Positions 1 to 11,890 of a stretch of 64,000 nucleotides of DNA are shown here, one piece after another. The first letter of the stretch is position 1; each line of letters begins with the position of its first letter. Location: assembly GCA_011037195.1 (NCBI GenBank), contig JAAEAF010014913.1, positions 117,166-181,165 of the forward strand, read 5' to 3'. Origin of the DNA: Triatoma infestans. Taxonomy: Eukaryota > Arthropoda > Insecta > Hemiptera > Reduviidae. The translations under genes were made by a program, and so were the position numbers. The notes below the pieces were generated by a model. The model had not been told where the DNA came from. It did no database searches and saw only the letters and a list, made by a program, of their open reading frames with translations.

Positions 1-185
1 TCTTTGTAGACATGTTGGTGCATGATTTCTCCAACTGTGATTGCTATCTGTAGAGTCTGCTATCTGCCGCAGCTTAATTCGCCGTCCTTCCAGGACTAAT
101 TTTTGAATATTTTCAACCGACACTTCAGCATTTGGTCAGCATGAGGCGAGGATCATCTTGAAGTTCATCTTTTGATGATGGCAAA
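1..185 (-). pseudogene. mariner transposase remnant (helix-turn-helix region)
   Basis: Read on the minus strand, this stretch gives a mariner-like peptide, VENIQKLVLEGRRIKLRQIA, then a second helix that continues only after a frameshift (EIMHQHVYK). That matches the linker and second helix-turn-helix of mariner transposases, between the PRSGRPS region and the catalytic domain. A stop codon (AAATGCTGA) interrupts the upstream DDPR part. It is a decayed fragment and may continue past the left edge. Family assignment rests on motif recognition only. Confidence 0.6.
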
Positions 186-784
186 TGAAGGCCAAGAGTT
201 ACCATAGACACTATTTTCTTAAACATTTCTTGGGTCCGTCTGTTATGAGGAATTTAAGCACTCTGGACGATGGTTATTTACAGCAAATTATTGAATGTAA
301 CATGCATGATGATGATAGCTGTGATATAATGGCTGTCCAATCCTTTTGCAATTGGGCATGCGCATAGTCAAAATATTAGGATATATGTATCGCTATTGGA
401 TGTTTTCCCGGTTCATATCGTTCCACGATTAGGCATAAAATTTCCGATCTTCCCACGAAGCATCCTACTAACAGCTCATATATTTTGGGTTTTCGACGTA
501 TATTTATGATTATTATAATTTCTTTTTGTTTTTCCAATGCAATTTACTTTTCTCTTCTAATTTCAAGCTAATGTTTGAAAATTCAATATTTCCACACTAT
601 CCAACATAAACTAATTTAATGTCTTAGAAAGAGATCATTTTTATTTATTTCTATCACAAAAACCGATCAAGCCGGCAATAACCTGGATCAGTGTTTACCA
701 CACTTCTAAATCCAACAGTATTTCCATATTTCCAAGCAAAAATTCTAACTGAATTGTATAAAACTTTATTTAATAAAAATCAAG
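186..784. other. AT-rich non-coding stretch
   Basis: No coding signature, RNA gene or clear repeat was recognised. The small open frame at 185-367 has no recognisable similarity. If the Pkn gene continues to the left, this is Pkn intron. Confidence 0.4.
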
Positions 785-1050
785 ATAACCCAACCTCTCA
801 CAAGTAGCCTAATGACAAATCAATCAATTTAATCAGGGTTCGATTCCCAAGGGGGTTTTAGGATCAACGAAGTAATTCCAGCATCTTGAGAAAAAATGTG
901 GAGTTAAGTTAGTAGCGAAGGCCAGAACTACACTGCGAAGGAAACCGCGGCAGCATCCTTCACCTTCAAACATCCCCTTCCAAACCTTTCCCCTGGCAGG
1001 TTCCGGCCCTTTTTGTGATGTACTGCGCCAAAGGTGTAATTGAATTAGTT
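785..1050 (+). mobile_element. tRNA-derived SINE, family B
   Basis: There is a good polymerase III B box, GGTTCGATTCC, near 837-847, but the A-box side is eroded. The body has GTAGCGAAGGCCAGAACTA and ends in CTGCGCCAAAGG. The same order of motifs occurs on the opposite strand at 19305-19515, which defines the family. The copy lies in Pkn intronic DNA about 70 bp downstream of the last Pkn exon in the window. Confidence 0.62.
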
Positions 1051-1119
1051 CAGTTTTAGGATAAAGATTCTGTCAGAAGTTTTTTCCGGTTAAGGTTTCA
1101 ACAATAATAAAAAAAGTAC

Positions 1120-1315
1120 CTGAAGATGGAGGACTCTCCGACTGTGCTCTAGTGGCTTGTATCGAGGGAGATGATCTCTTCAAAAGGCGACCCCATGTCG
1201 CAACATTGATGTTCATCTGATTAGCTCTTGGGAAATTCTTTACTTGCTGTTTGAAAATCTTCCTCTGCCTTTGTAACTTCGGCTTACGCGATATCATTGG
1301 ATTAAGGAACTTTAT
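1120..1315 (-). CDS. Pkn: Pkn exon: end of C2-like domain and linker
   Basis: This exon of protein kinase N encodes IKFLNPMISRKPKLQRQRK, then FPRANQMNINVATWGRLLKR and a Ser/Pro-rich tail. The KLQRQ+KIF and QMNI+VATWGRL blocks are diagnostic of the segment just after the C2-like domain in animal PKN proteins. The acceptor is TTTTTCAG before 1315 and the donor is G|GTACTT after 1120. The exon is 196 nt, entered in phase 0 and left in phase 1. The next exons, which should carry the hydrophobic motif-ended AGC-type kinase, are not in the window. PKN kinases are Rho/Rac effectors acting on the actin cytoskeleton; that role is known for the family and not visible here. Confidence 0.9.
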
Positions 1316-1465
1316 CTGAAAAATAAATGTTTATTAATTGAAAAATTAGTTTGAAACTTAAGATTCATGGATGTAAAGCATGTGTTATGATGAATTCAAA
1401 TTTAACATGTATATTCAAGTATTACCACAGAATCCGAACAATTTCAAGTAATTTTTACTACTCAC

Positions 1466-1631
1466 CTCAGCAAATAGCAACCCTTGCGGTTCCAATTGTA
1501 AAGCCATACCATGTCGTATGTCATCTATAAATTCTTCCAATCGCAGGAACTTGACAGCACATAGCGACCTCCAATCTCTCCAAAATACTCCTATTTCTAG
1601 TTCACGGGATTTATCTAGTTCTATTGAAAAC
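1466..1631 (-). CDS. Pkn: Pkn exon: C2-like domain core
   Basis: It encodes [20 protein letters not shown], then [20 protein letters not shown] and a [10 protein letters not shown] end. This is the most conserved part of the PKN C2-like domain ([18 protein letters not shown]). The acceptor is TTTTCTTTAG before 1631 and the donor is GAG|GTGAGT after 1466. The exon has 166 nt, entered after two bases of an Arg codon and left in phase 0, so it joins both neighbouring exons without a break. Confidence 0.93.
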
Positions 1632-2381
1632 CTAAAGAAAACAAACCATATAAATAACTGTCAAGTTTGACCGTTGTTAAAGATTCAAGTAAAACATGTT
1701 TGGCAGGGGCCAAAGAAAAAACTTTTTAACAGTAGAAAAGAATAATTTTCGATATTTGTACTCCTTTGGTGTCCTTCCTCACGAATTATCAAGGAGAGGT
1801 CCGGGATTGAGTCAAATCTTAGAAGAATTGTATCAGATTCTCGTTAAAGGACTTTAAAATTAATTAAAATCTAGAAAAATATAGTAGCACCTAGAACAAA
1901 TTTATATTTAAATTCTAAAACATCCACTGCATTGGAAAGTATTTCATATTTAGACAGGTACGGAATGAAATAAATATTTTATGATTCATAATTCCACATG
2001 GCTAAAGGACTAGAACATAAATTTTCGGTTCTTGACTCTCTGAGCGCCTTGGGCTTGTAGCAATAATTTGACTATTATTCTATTAAATGCAATATTAAAT
2101 GAAAGCTTAAAATTAAAAGTGATGTTGAATATGTGGTTGGGTCCGCAATACTGGATAACATTTGGGATTTTATCCGGCGTAGCATGCTTCTGACTTTATG
2201 ATCAGTGCAATGCATTCAAGTTCGAATAGAGAATTAACAACTCTTTACAAGTCTCTAAGATTGATTGATTTCAGCGTGCCTGAATCAGAAGCCAATGTAA
2301 TCTATGCCAGAAGGAAGCGAATTTTCTCCAATGTGCCATTAGAAGATCTTTAAGTAAATAAAAAATAAACATTTTTCAAAC

Positions 2382-2469
2382 CTTTGATCCCAAGCTTGCT
2401 GTGAGCAAGGTCTCCAACTGGTTTGGGCAACTGTCTGATTGTCCAATTTGATTACCGCCATAATTTCAT
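2382..2469 (-). CDS. Pkn: Pkn exon: C2-like domain, beta-strand segment
   Basis: This short exon of 88 nt encodes NEIMAVIKLDNQTVAQTSWR followed by PCSQQAWDQ and the first two bases of Arg. VLKLDN.TVVGQTSWKP is a hallmark of PKN C2-like domains. The acceptor is ATATTCAG before 2469 and the donor is CAAAG|GTTTGA after 2382. The Asn codon is split (A from the previous exon plus AT here), which independently supports the junction. It was too short to stand out as an open frame. Confidence 0.92.
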
Positions 2470-2554
2470 CTGAATATAAACAAACGTTTACAAAAAGACG
2501 AATCTATAAGGTCAACTATATACTATTGTTTTTTGCTAGGACAGAGTAACTTAC

Positions 2555-2712
2555 TACTAATTTCATCTTTGACACTATACGATTTGCTGGAACTACGCCC
2601 AGTGACTCCTTTAACGAAAGAACGGAGATCCTGTCCAGGACCTGATGACGAATCTTTTTCCCTTCTTGACCTGCCAGGAACTTCTTCCAAAAGATCCTGA
2701 CATCCCATAAGC
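2555..2712 (-). CDS. Pkn: Pkn exon: C2-like domain start and Ser-rich loop
   Basis: It encodes LMGCQDLLEEVPGRSRREKD, then a Ser/Gly-rich insert and SYSVKDEIS. The L.GCQDLLE.VPGRS motif follows (T)GKLEVR from the preceding exon, as in animal PKNs. The insert before the next beta-strand is low-complexity in this family, so its divergence is expected. The acceptor is TTTTCAG before 2712 and the donor is A|GTAAGT after 2555, giving 158 nt with split codons at both ends (Arg and Asn). Confidence 0.9.
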
Positions 2713-2820
2713 CTGAAAATTCATCTATAAATTAAATAATATTCAACAGATATAACATAAATACTAAAAGCTATTTTTATTTTATTTAAAAAAAATAAAG
2801 TTATTATTTCGGAAACTAAC

Positions 2821-3137
2821 CTAACTTCTAACTTTCCAGTAACTTGAGCAGCGGTGGTTCTACCAATTGGTGCACCTAAATGATAATGATGTTGATGTAC
2901 AGATTGGCTGGCACCAACTAACAAAGGTCCCCTACTGCCTCCACTCTGTTCCCTGCTGAAAGGTTGCAAACTAGTGTAAGTTACTGATGCAACAGGACTA
3001 GCTGCTTGTACACTTTCTAGTTCGTGTTTCAACTGGGCAGCAGTAGTGGAATCAGGAGGTAACTCCTGTCGTCGCAGCTCTAAGGATTTACGAAGTAGAT
3101 CTAACTTCAGTGAAGACTCGTACAATGATGTCTGGGC
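2821..3137 (-). CDS. Pkn: Pkn exon: second half of HR1c and start of C2-like domain
   Basis: It begins AQTSLYESSLKLDLLRKSLE, the second helix of the HR1c antiparallel coiled-coil finger, directly continuing DKKALQE from the previous exon. A LKHELESVQAASP stretch and a Gln/His/Gly-rich linker follow, ending at TGKLEV, where the C2-like domain starts. The acceptor is TTTTGAAG before 3137, which is a weak polypyrimidine tract for this gene. The donor is AG|GTTAGT after 2821. The exon has 317 nt and leaves in phase 2. Confidence 0.92.
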
Positions 3138-4554
3138 CTTCAAAATTAATGATTACTTTCTAATTAATTTTAAAAAGTTTGTTTACAAATAAAAACATAA
3201 TTAAGAAAAATCCATTTTAACCTAAAGTACCAAAAATATTAAGATCTTTGGGAAGAAAGAGCAACATAAACAAACAGAAAAAAAAGAGGATAAATTTGCT
3301 TTTCCTTTGTAACTAGTTCATATTTCCCAAAAATACTTTAATATTACTAAAATTATAGTTCATTACCAAAAAATTTAGTTTTTTTTAATCTCTAAAAAAT
3401 ATTAAATTTTTAAAAAAAGAAGTGTATTTATAGTTACATTAAGGCCGAAAGTTTCTTTATGTTACTACAATAATTTACTGCCATATTTTGTAGCATCGTA
3501 TTATTTTTAGTTTCACCACGTTAAATATTACATCAATACAACTTTTACAATTAGGCGTCTTGTAAAAGGCACCTAAGTAAAAAAAAAAAAAAAATCTTTG
3601 CCTAAATCAATGTTCATTAACTAAAATAACATTTGTAACATTTAATGTAGTTTTTACTCTCATAAATTTCTTTTAAAGTTTCGTTAAAAAAAAAAATTAT
3701 CATCAGAAATCATAATTTTGGTTCATTAGAATGTGAAATTTTAAACATTCTTTGAAAATAACCTGTTGCTTGTCCTACTTGTTACTGAGTGAAAGGCAAA
3801 AGTTGCGAAAGAGTGTGCCTCAAAATTGGTAATTGTACAATTAAATGCAATAAAGAGCTTGATATGTGGCAAAAAGTTATGGTTATAGAAGGAAGATGGA
3901 GGAGGTCCTCAGAAAACTGAAATCAATTAAGAAAATTCCAGTTTGGAGTGAGGGCCAGGTAGTTAAATGATAAAGTGTTAAATGGATTTAGGGGGCTTTA
4001 TACTACACTATAAAGTATTCAAAGTTGAAGAAAATCCTAGTCAATGTTTTCAATAAAATCTTATATAACTTAAAAACCAAAAACATTAAAGCTGCACTTT
4101 TGGTTGACGGATTTCGTCCGAAACCAACTTGTCTAAACTGAAACTTTGTGTCAAATATGAACTTCATTCGATTTTTCATATTACCTTTGAGTTATAAAGT
4201 TTATAATAAAAAAAAAAAAAAAAATCATTTCCACTCAGAGCAACTCAAACACAAGTAGTATGGCGGAAACCAATTTAGAAAATCTAACATGAATGCAACA
4301 ATAACTTTTATTGTTAGAATATGTGAATGGGTAACAAATGGAATATGCATGGTACGACGGATAAAATATCAGATTACTCTTTTGTTATTAAAACGTAACA
4401 GAAAGAAAAAGGCATCAGGGAATGAATATTGCAAATTCATCCTTTTTCTTTTTTAATTTTTTACAAATTTTATAATAACATATCGAAAAGGAAACTGATT
4501 AGTAGATGTAGATTGTTGTAAGGGATTATTGCACTGCGACCTGAAAGATTTATG

Positions 4555-4745
4555 TGCTCCTCTGAGGCTTCTCAGTGCAATGCCGGCCTCCAAGCAGTGT
4601 TCTCTAGCTACAGACAACATTGCCCATCACCGGACAGTGAGTTGTAAAACCTCCTAGGAAGAGAAATCTGGATTCATGGATTCGAACCTGGGACCTCCGC
4701 GTTGCTAGTCTAGCGTGCTACCACTGAGCTAATCCCTTCCTTCTC
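4555..4745 (-). mobile_element. tRNA-derived SINE, family A
   Basis: On the minus strand the copy starts with a tRNA-like head: GGGATTAGCTCAGTGGTAGC (A box) about 45 bp before GGTTCGAATCC (B box). A body follows with TCCTAGGAGG, CTCACTGTCCGGTGATGG and GGCCGGCATTGCACTGAGAA. The same head and body recur at 42456, 47524 and elsewhere in this window, so it is a retroposed SINE and not a functional tRNA gene. Confidence 0.75.
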
Positions 4746-6883
4746 TACGCCAATTAACTAGGGACGGAGATCCTAGTTTGTGTACTGTGTTTGTTGTTGT
4801 CTGTAAAGAGTAGAGTGCATGCAGTTTGGGTGTATTGTGTACTGTTCTGACGAAGTGCATGGAAAACTGATGAGTAAGTTGGACGCAGCCAGAAAAAAAA
4901 CAGATATACTAAACTTTATAGTTTGATCAAAAATCATGAAAGTTTTCTCAAACTCTAGAGCTGAATTAGTAGCTTCTTAAACCATTTAACGTTTTCAAAA
5001 ATATAAAAGGCGCGAAAGGCTTAAATTTTGGCAATACATTATTTTTTTACCTACAAGAATTGTTTATATTTCTTCTTTAGAAAAAATATTCATGCCTAAT
5101 ATGTATAGAAAAGCCTTTTCTTTAATATCTGCATATGATTATTATCGGTAATTTCATTACATTTTTCAGAAAGGATATAGAAAGCTTTAGAAGAAAAAAA
5201 AAACGAAGTAGTGTACATTACATATCCAATTATTATTATTAATTTCTATCTCAATGGAGAGATTTATTGTTAAAAAATAGATTCAGTAGACTGTAGTTTT
5301 CCCTTAAAGTTATCTCTATTTGAGAGGGGGTTACGCCATTGGCAAAGGAATGCATACACAACTTAATAACAACACTTGGCAAATAACCAAAAGAAAGAGA
5401 GATAATAAAAAAAAAGAAAGAAAATGAAATCCTTGTCTATAAGTAAAACTTTTTTTGATTGTAATTTTGTTAAGAAATGTTTCTTGCTAAACTTCTATTC
5501 TATTGTGTTACTATATTATGATGAATAAATTTTTTTTCAAATATTCTTACAATTTGGTACTCTTAAGTTAAATATAAAAATGTTATCACATTAATATATA
5601 TAAAAAAAAATAATTCATAATGTCTAATTTATCAATAATTTTTACTTTTTTATCGTTTACTGAAAATGTGGAAAACTAAAAAAAAAAATGAAAAAGTCAC
5701 TTTAAAATAAAATTCAACAAATCTAATAACAATTTTATTCGCAAATGCGTTTTTACAACAATTAATAATAATCATCATCATAATAAAAGTAATAATAATA
5801 ATAAGGGTAAAAGGAACTTTGTCTTTATAATTAACTGAGTTATGGACACTTTATGAAGCAGTCTTAATTAGCTATACAAGAAACACTACCATTATGTCTA
5901 TACTATAAAAATTACACTGTACATATTTGTTTATTCAATTTTTTGTAATAAAAATAATTACTAAAAAGTTAATTATGAATTAGAATAGAAAGCAAAAACA
6001 TTTCACCACACATAATTTCTTATGTGATAATCATTCAAATAAATCGCATTTGCCATCATTTTTTTTTTATTTTTATCTACATTATTAAAATAATAAAATG
6101 ATTGTAAAAAATATAAAAGATCTGACATTTATGGAACAAGTGCTATGAAAAATAAAATATACATAATAAGTTAACTTTATCGAATAACACAATATTTTAA
6201 TTGAAATGGATTCAAAGTCCAAACATAATAAAGATTCTGTTATACTTTTGATAATGAGGCTATTTCTAAGCTACAATTTGTCTTAATATTTAAAAGTTTT
6301 GTTTCCTTTCCAAAATAATAACTTCATTAGGAATCACAATGGAAATTATTAATAAAAAAAAATAAATTAAAATCATTAATAAATGAAAAAGCTAAGCGCA
6401 TACAAAAGTATTAATTAAATTTAAATGTTTATTGAGCAGTTTTAAACCAAATTGCTGATATTTTAAGTCACGAAGAGGAATAAATATCATTCTATATGAC
6501 TTACAAACTCCACACTTCGTTCTAGTATGGAGACCTGTAGACAATATATTTTAAATATAAACAATGAAACATTCAAGTTTACATTTCATAGTAAAAGTAA
6601 TGTTTTACAGGAACTTTAAGGTTACAATGTTTCAAACAATCACTCCTGCCAAATAAAGGACTCTGTTTTAATGAATTCCTGAGTCAGTTTTTTACAATTT
6701 TTCAAGACCTGACGAACTGCATAATCAGAAGAGTCTGATGAAATATTCGCCGCTAATTATCATGTTTTCTCTGGAGAAAACAAATCTTTATTGGTTAAAA
6801 GTCCTTGTTAAAAAAATCTCTCGACATTAGTTTGAGATTTATTTTTTTAAATTTAAGTGAATATTGAGCATAATCTATTATAA

Positions 6884-7957
6884 TTAACTTTCAAGAGGTC
6901 TATCACCTAATGACCTGGTTCTATTTCTATAGCAAACATGTTCGAAGTAGTATTTGCATGTATCGCATGAGCAATCAGGATTTTTCGATGGACCAATATG
7001 ATGACCAGGTCTTCTTAATGAACCAACTGTTGGACCAAATCTAGCCGCTTTTATATTATGTTCAAATATGGATGGTGGTGAATATGGCATCTTTCTAGCC
7101 GATTCTCTTTTATACCTTAAGGAAGTGGAAGCTTCAGAATCAGATAAGGAACCAGACTTTTTTATTGGTGGAGGTAGTTTTATTAGACTGTCCGTAGTAT
7201 TTGATGTTCTACGCACAGTATTCTCTCTTCGAATATTACTCTGTTTTGAAACTTCTTCGTGGCCAAAACTCCATGCAAGACCTTCTTCACTATCGTCTGA
7301 GGAAGAACTACTTGAATCATCATCGTCATCATCATCATCACCACCATCTTTAGATATATTTACTTGTTTTGATCTAGGAGCAGGACCAGCCCATAGTTTT
7401 TCTTTCTCTCGAATTCGTAACTTGTCAAAAGAATTTTCATAATCAAAACTATCACATTTCAACAAGCTACGTGTAGATTCCAAATCAGTATCTTTCCATG
7501 AAGTGGCTGTTGAAGAATGATTGGTAGTTGTCGTCTGCAAAGAAGAAACAGTACTTCCACTAGCTAGACTTCTATGTGAAACTAAAGAACTTCTAGGTGA
7601 AGGATATGAAGTACTTATTGTAGAACCACTACCCCCAGTAGCACCTAATGTGCTACCATCAATCGTACTATTGCTTAATACTCGCCGTTTTTGTTTCATT
7701 AACGCATGAGGTAATGAATCACTATTTGCCCTAGTATGCACTATTCTAGCTTTACTACTTTCAAAAACTGTCTGTGGAGTTGATGTAGTTTCTTCTTCTG
7801 ATGATGTACTGCCATTTGATTCAGAACCGGTACAATATACATCTATATGGACCGTTCTTGGTTGTTTCTTACCGTCACTACTACTTGCAGTAGATTTGTT
7901 AGCTATAGGAGACCGGGCCTTCACTCTTGCAGGTGATCTCACCAATGGTCTGCTGCT
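6884..7957 (-). CDS. nested gene, exon 2: Ser-rich protein with C-terminal Cys cluster
   Basis: This is the second and last coding exon of a gene inside the Pkn intron. The acceptor is CTATTACAG before 7957. Phase 0 matches exon 1, so the junction reads ..LNKPK then SSRPLVRSP... It encodes 357 residues plus a TAA stop. In order it has a TVHIDVYCTGSESN block, long Ser/Thr-rich stretches, an Asp8 run followed by Ser6, a basic RRTSN segment, PYSPPSIFEHNIKAARFGP, and a terminal HIGPSKNPDCSCDTCKYYFE with a further Cys, then RNRTRSLGDRP. The Cys spacing (C-x-C-x2-C-x6-C) suggests metal binding. The mostly disordered composition suggests a regulatory or scaffold protein. I do not recognise the family and assign no function. 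Confidence 0.8.
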   Translation of the reverse strand, partial: SSRPLVRSPARVKARSPIANKSTASSSDGKKQPRTVHIDVYCTGSESNGSTSSEEETTSTPQTVFESSKARIVHTRANSDSLPHALMKQKRRVLSNSTIDGSTLGATGGSGSTISTSYPSPRSSLVSHRSLASGSTVSSLQTTTTNHSSTATSWKDTDLESTRSLLKCDSFDYENSFDKLRIREKEKLWAGPAPRSKQVNISKDGGDDDDDDDDSSSSSSDDSEEGLAWSFGHEEVSKQSNIRRENTVRRTSNTTDSLIKLPPPIKKSGSLSDSEASTSLRYKRESARKMPYSPPSIFEHNIKAARFGPTVGSLRRPGHHIGPSKNPDCSCDTCKYYFEHVCYRNRTRSLGDRPLES

Positions 7958-9055
7958 CTGTAATAGGAAGACAATTTATGATTCAAAGCTCATTCTATTT
8001 AAAAAGTCTGGCACCTTATATAACCACATTTTTAACTATGAATGAAATCAAACATTCCCACAGGTTAATGACTAGTTAATCAGTTTCTATGCATGATTTT
8101 GTAATAACAGTTACAAATTATGTCAAACCATAATATAAACTTAAGATTAATGAATTAAAAAAAATTGCAGAAAACTAAACTTTTAGTTAAATTAAAATTT
8201 TCCTGAGATGAAAAACTACTTATTGCATATTTTTTAAACGTATATTTTTTAGCCAATCACAATTTTTTAAAATTTAATCAAAAATACAACTGAATGCAAC
8301 AGTAGATTATATCTATACAAAAATACTAATTTATTCTATTTTTCAAGCTAAACTTTCTTTTAATTTGATAGAGAAAATGTTTAATGAAGGAAAAAACGTT
8401 TAATAATCACTAAGATAACATTTAATTTGTCTCGAGAAATGTTATAATATGTGTACCAATATTTTAAACTACCACAATTGAAGTTTATGGTACCATGACT
8501 TGAAGTTTAAGGCAACAAATCTCGCATTTTGGTAAAGTAATAAAATTACAGTTTTGGATAACATTAGAAATTCTTAAATTTAGAAAGGTGAAGCTCTTAG
8601 TAATATTTCTACATAGAAAGTGGCCTACATCTTGTAAAGTGCTCCCGTCTGTAATGATACAAAAAGTTTTGCATTAAGGAAAGGACATACAACATTAAAA
8701 AAAAAAAAAGAGATACAATGAAAATATTTACACAATATATGTTCAATGATATAATTTTTTTATGTGAATAAATATACTACAAAATAATATCTATCAAATT
8801 TAATATATATATATATATCTAAATATTTAAATAAATGAAAAGTAAGAAATATTAATTATGAAGATAAGAGGCAAAACGATGATGACTTTTACTAGTTTTA
8901 GACCTAAATTTATAACATACTATTGCAACAATTGCAACAACATTGCTGATTATTTCCCCCAATATACGAGAACAAAAAATGGCCGGCGCAATGTGGTTAT
9001 ATTTTTTTGGTACCAAATATATTATGCAATAAATAAAATTATTGAAACTACTTAC

Positions 9056-9688
9056 TTTTGGTTTATTTAACTGTGTTTGTACCACTTGCGGAACTTGAGT
9101 GGTCGATGTTTGAGAAGCAGCATCTCGATAAGCAGGAATGTTAGCAGGAGGAGGAGGAGGAGGTGGGGGTGTCTGCCTAGGTGGTTGAACGGAAGTATGA
9201 GTTGGTGGATGATGGTGAAATTGAGGCTGATATCCTGGAGGTGGTCCTGGTGGAGGCTTTGATGCATCTTGTTGGTGTTGACACACATGCTGTTGTAAAA
9301 CTGGAGGCGCCTGAGGTGGAACAGCTAATGGTGATGAATCGAAAGGAACTTCGGCGCAAGTCAATGTAACTGTATGATGTCCAGCCACTGTTACAGAACA
9401 GGTAGCCCGAGTACCTGTTAAAGCTGTTCCAGGACCCACATTACCACTTATACAACTTCTAGGACTCATAACTCTTTCGCTGCTATAACCTGAATCGGCT
9501 GTACATCTGTGCTGATGTTGCTGACTTGATCCATCATGTGTTGTAAGCACTATGTTTCCAGCTTGGGGCGTAAAAGTAAGCTGGGCATGCACTGACCATT
9601 CTTCTACAGGTGGTGCATTTCCTGCTGCTGCATTGCCACCGCTTGCTGCTCCTCCACAAGGCCATTCTTTACCACTAGACATTTTCAT
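9056..9688 (-). CDS. nested gene, exon 1: Gln/His/Pro-rich N-terminus
   Basis: It encodes 211 residues starting MKMSSGKEWPCGG. The ATG at 9688 is preceded two codons upstream by an in-frame TAG (9697-9695), so this is a reliable start; the second Met at 9682 is a possible alternative. Features are an Ala/Gly-rich start, an EEWSVHAQLTFTPQAGNIVL segment that may be folded, TADSGYSSERVMSPRSC with phosphosite-like Ser clusters, and a His/Gln/Pro-rich end with an eight-Pro run and Tyr-Arg-Asp-Ala-Ala. The donor AAA|GTAAGT after 9056 is consensus. With exon 2 the protein is about 568 aa. It has no Pkn domain and its own start and stop, so it is a separate gene and not an alternative Pkn exon. Confidence 0.8.
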
Positions 9689-10730
9689 CAAAGTCTAGAC
9701 TATACACTACACACATATCCTGCAACCATTACGTCTCTCACTAAGTAACACTTGTTGCCACTAATTAAGTTTAAAAAATAATATCCAATATTCCAAATAA
9801 CCTAAATAATGAGAAAACAAAGAATGAGCCAATATCTAAGCTGATCTGGCAGCACCGAACTAAGGGAGACTGGCCTCTTCTCAGGGCTGCCATCTACAAC
9901 GAATAATGCCCTGCAACTATGTCCCCTCCCACTATGCCAACAGTTATACAATAACACAGTTTTGTTTAATTACAATTAAATAGTAAATATTCTTCATTTT
10001 GAATATTAAATTTGAATACTTTATTTACAGCGTTATTTCAAACAAATTTATTTTTAAAAAATATTAAAATAGTTATTTAGTAGAAAATATGAAGAAAAGG
10101 AAATAAACTTATGATTTAGATTCCAAACCTTTGCCATATGAAAAGATTTATACCTCAAATGTGAATGTTACAAAATATAATGCATTTCACAAAAATACGA
10201 TAACATATGTATCACAACTTTCACAAAACACGACGGGATTCAGATATGACAATAACACTCAATAAATACTCACTAAAGTCTTTAAATAATAAATTAAACA
10301 TACAAATTTATTTTCTACTAATGTCTGGTGTAGATGAATATATGTGTTATTAACAAAAATAACTATCTACAAATAGAAATTTCTATTGGAAGTAATTCTA
10401 ATTATCATTCATATTTAATTTAATAATTACACATTGCACACTATCATTTTTTTTTTTTTAATAAAACTTTGGATCATATGTATCTCGTGCATATAAATAA
10501 GATTCAATCAGGTTGAGTAAAAGTTTTTAATGTAATTACTTTGGGAAATAGAAACAGTGGGAAATCCCCCCGAAAGTGAACTGACCCGGGATTTGTTTGG
10601 GCAGTACTCCAACTATTGCATCTATTTCTGTATCGCTCAGTCGCCATAGCTCCCCACAGCATTCCGAACAGTCCCCGCCTCTATACACCAGCTGGGCCAT
10701 TCACCACAACAACACAAGAACCCACTCATA
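9689..10730 (-). promoter_or_regulatory. probable 5' untranslated and promoter region of the nested gene
   Basis: This is the DNA upstream of the exon-1 ATG. Two islands, 9830-9960 and 10555-10725, are clearly richer in G+C than their surroundings and contain no open frame. They are the most likely sites of the transcription start or a 5' non-coding exon. No convincing TATA box was seen, and the start site cannot be fixed from sequence alone. Confidence 0.35.
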
Positions 10731-11890
10731 ATCAAATGAGAAAGAACAGAAATTTAAAGTTTTTAAAAGATTTTGAAAATATTTAGAAAATCTAAATTTA
10801 GAAGATATTCCAACTGTAATGGAAGAAATATTACTGAAAACTTCTAATTTCCAATAAAAACAAAAAATGCTTAAATGAATAAGAATTGCAATGAATAAAA
10901 ATTTGGATACCTAAAACTGAAAAGGATATGGCGGAAGAAAAAAATTTATTCATAATTTCGAATTTTTACCTATTACATAATCCAATAAATAAACATTTGT
11001 TTTTAGTTGGCTAGCTAAATGTAAATCTTCAGTTAGATAAATGTAAGCAGTTATCGACAAAAGAATAAAATTTATTCGTAGTAATCATTATAAAAAGTTG
11101 TCTAAGAAATATTTTATGATATATTTTTTTTTTTTTTGTTAAATTACATACAAAACTTGTTTATACATAAAAGATGTTCAATATTTCGTAGAAAGTATAA
11201 ATAAAATATAATCTTAAAATTTATTAAATCCCAAGACCAGCTAAAAATTAAATCTGTTCCCAAAATAATTTTGTTTACAGACGGTGATCCAACGCATGGT
11301 TTAAAGCAGATAGATTTTGAAACTATAATCCAAACTGAGATCATATGAAGGTCTTGAAAGGGAAGATTCGTGAAGAAATAAAAGCTAATAATAAAATAAA
11401 AGGTATAAAAACGGCAAGATACAATGTTGATTCTAGGATTATATATATACTTCCCTCATATGGTCACTCGCATGACACCAATTTTTTAAATTTCTATTTA
11501 ACGTAAAGTAGGGTTTTTCCTTTGGGAGAAAAAACTCGTCTGCTATTTTTTTTTTATTAATTTAATTAAAAAATTATGAACATTATGATCGGCCATAACA
11601 ATTCAATTATTTCCCCGAAAAATTGTTAACTACCTGACAAAGAAAATATTTGGCGCAACAACAACACATTTTTACTATAATACTGGATGGTAAGCAAGCC
11701 GTGGATTCCCACTGCCATTTAATTCTGGTCATCATTATCAGGTCCTCTACTAGGTGTAACTACCCACTTTTTTCAAGATGCTGGTTCAATATTATCGGCG
11801 TTAGATACTAAATTTCGCGTGAAAGGTTACTTACTGCAAGTGTTTGTAAAAGCGCATTAAAATCCGTTCATTAATTTCGAAGATTACATA

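Noticed and set aside
7068..7442. Plus-strand open frame of 124 codons
   Set aside because: It is the antisense shadow of the Ser/Asp-rich exon 2 of the nested gene; its Ser runs are the complement of low-complexity codons.
8858..9369. Several open frames on both strands around nested exon 1
   Set aside because: They overlap the Pro/Gln/His-rich exon in other frames and lack independent start or splice support. The part of the long frame below 9056 is intron.
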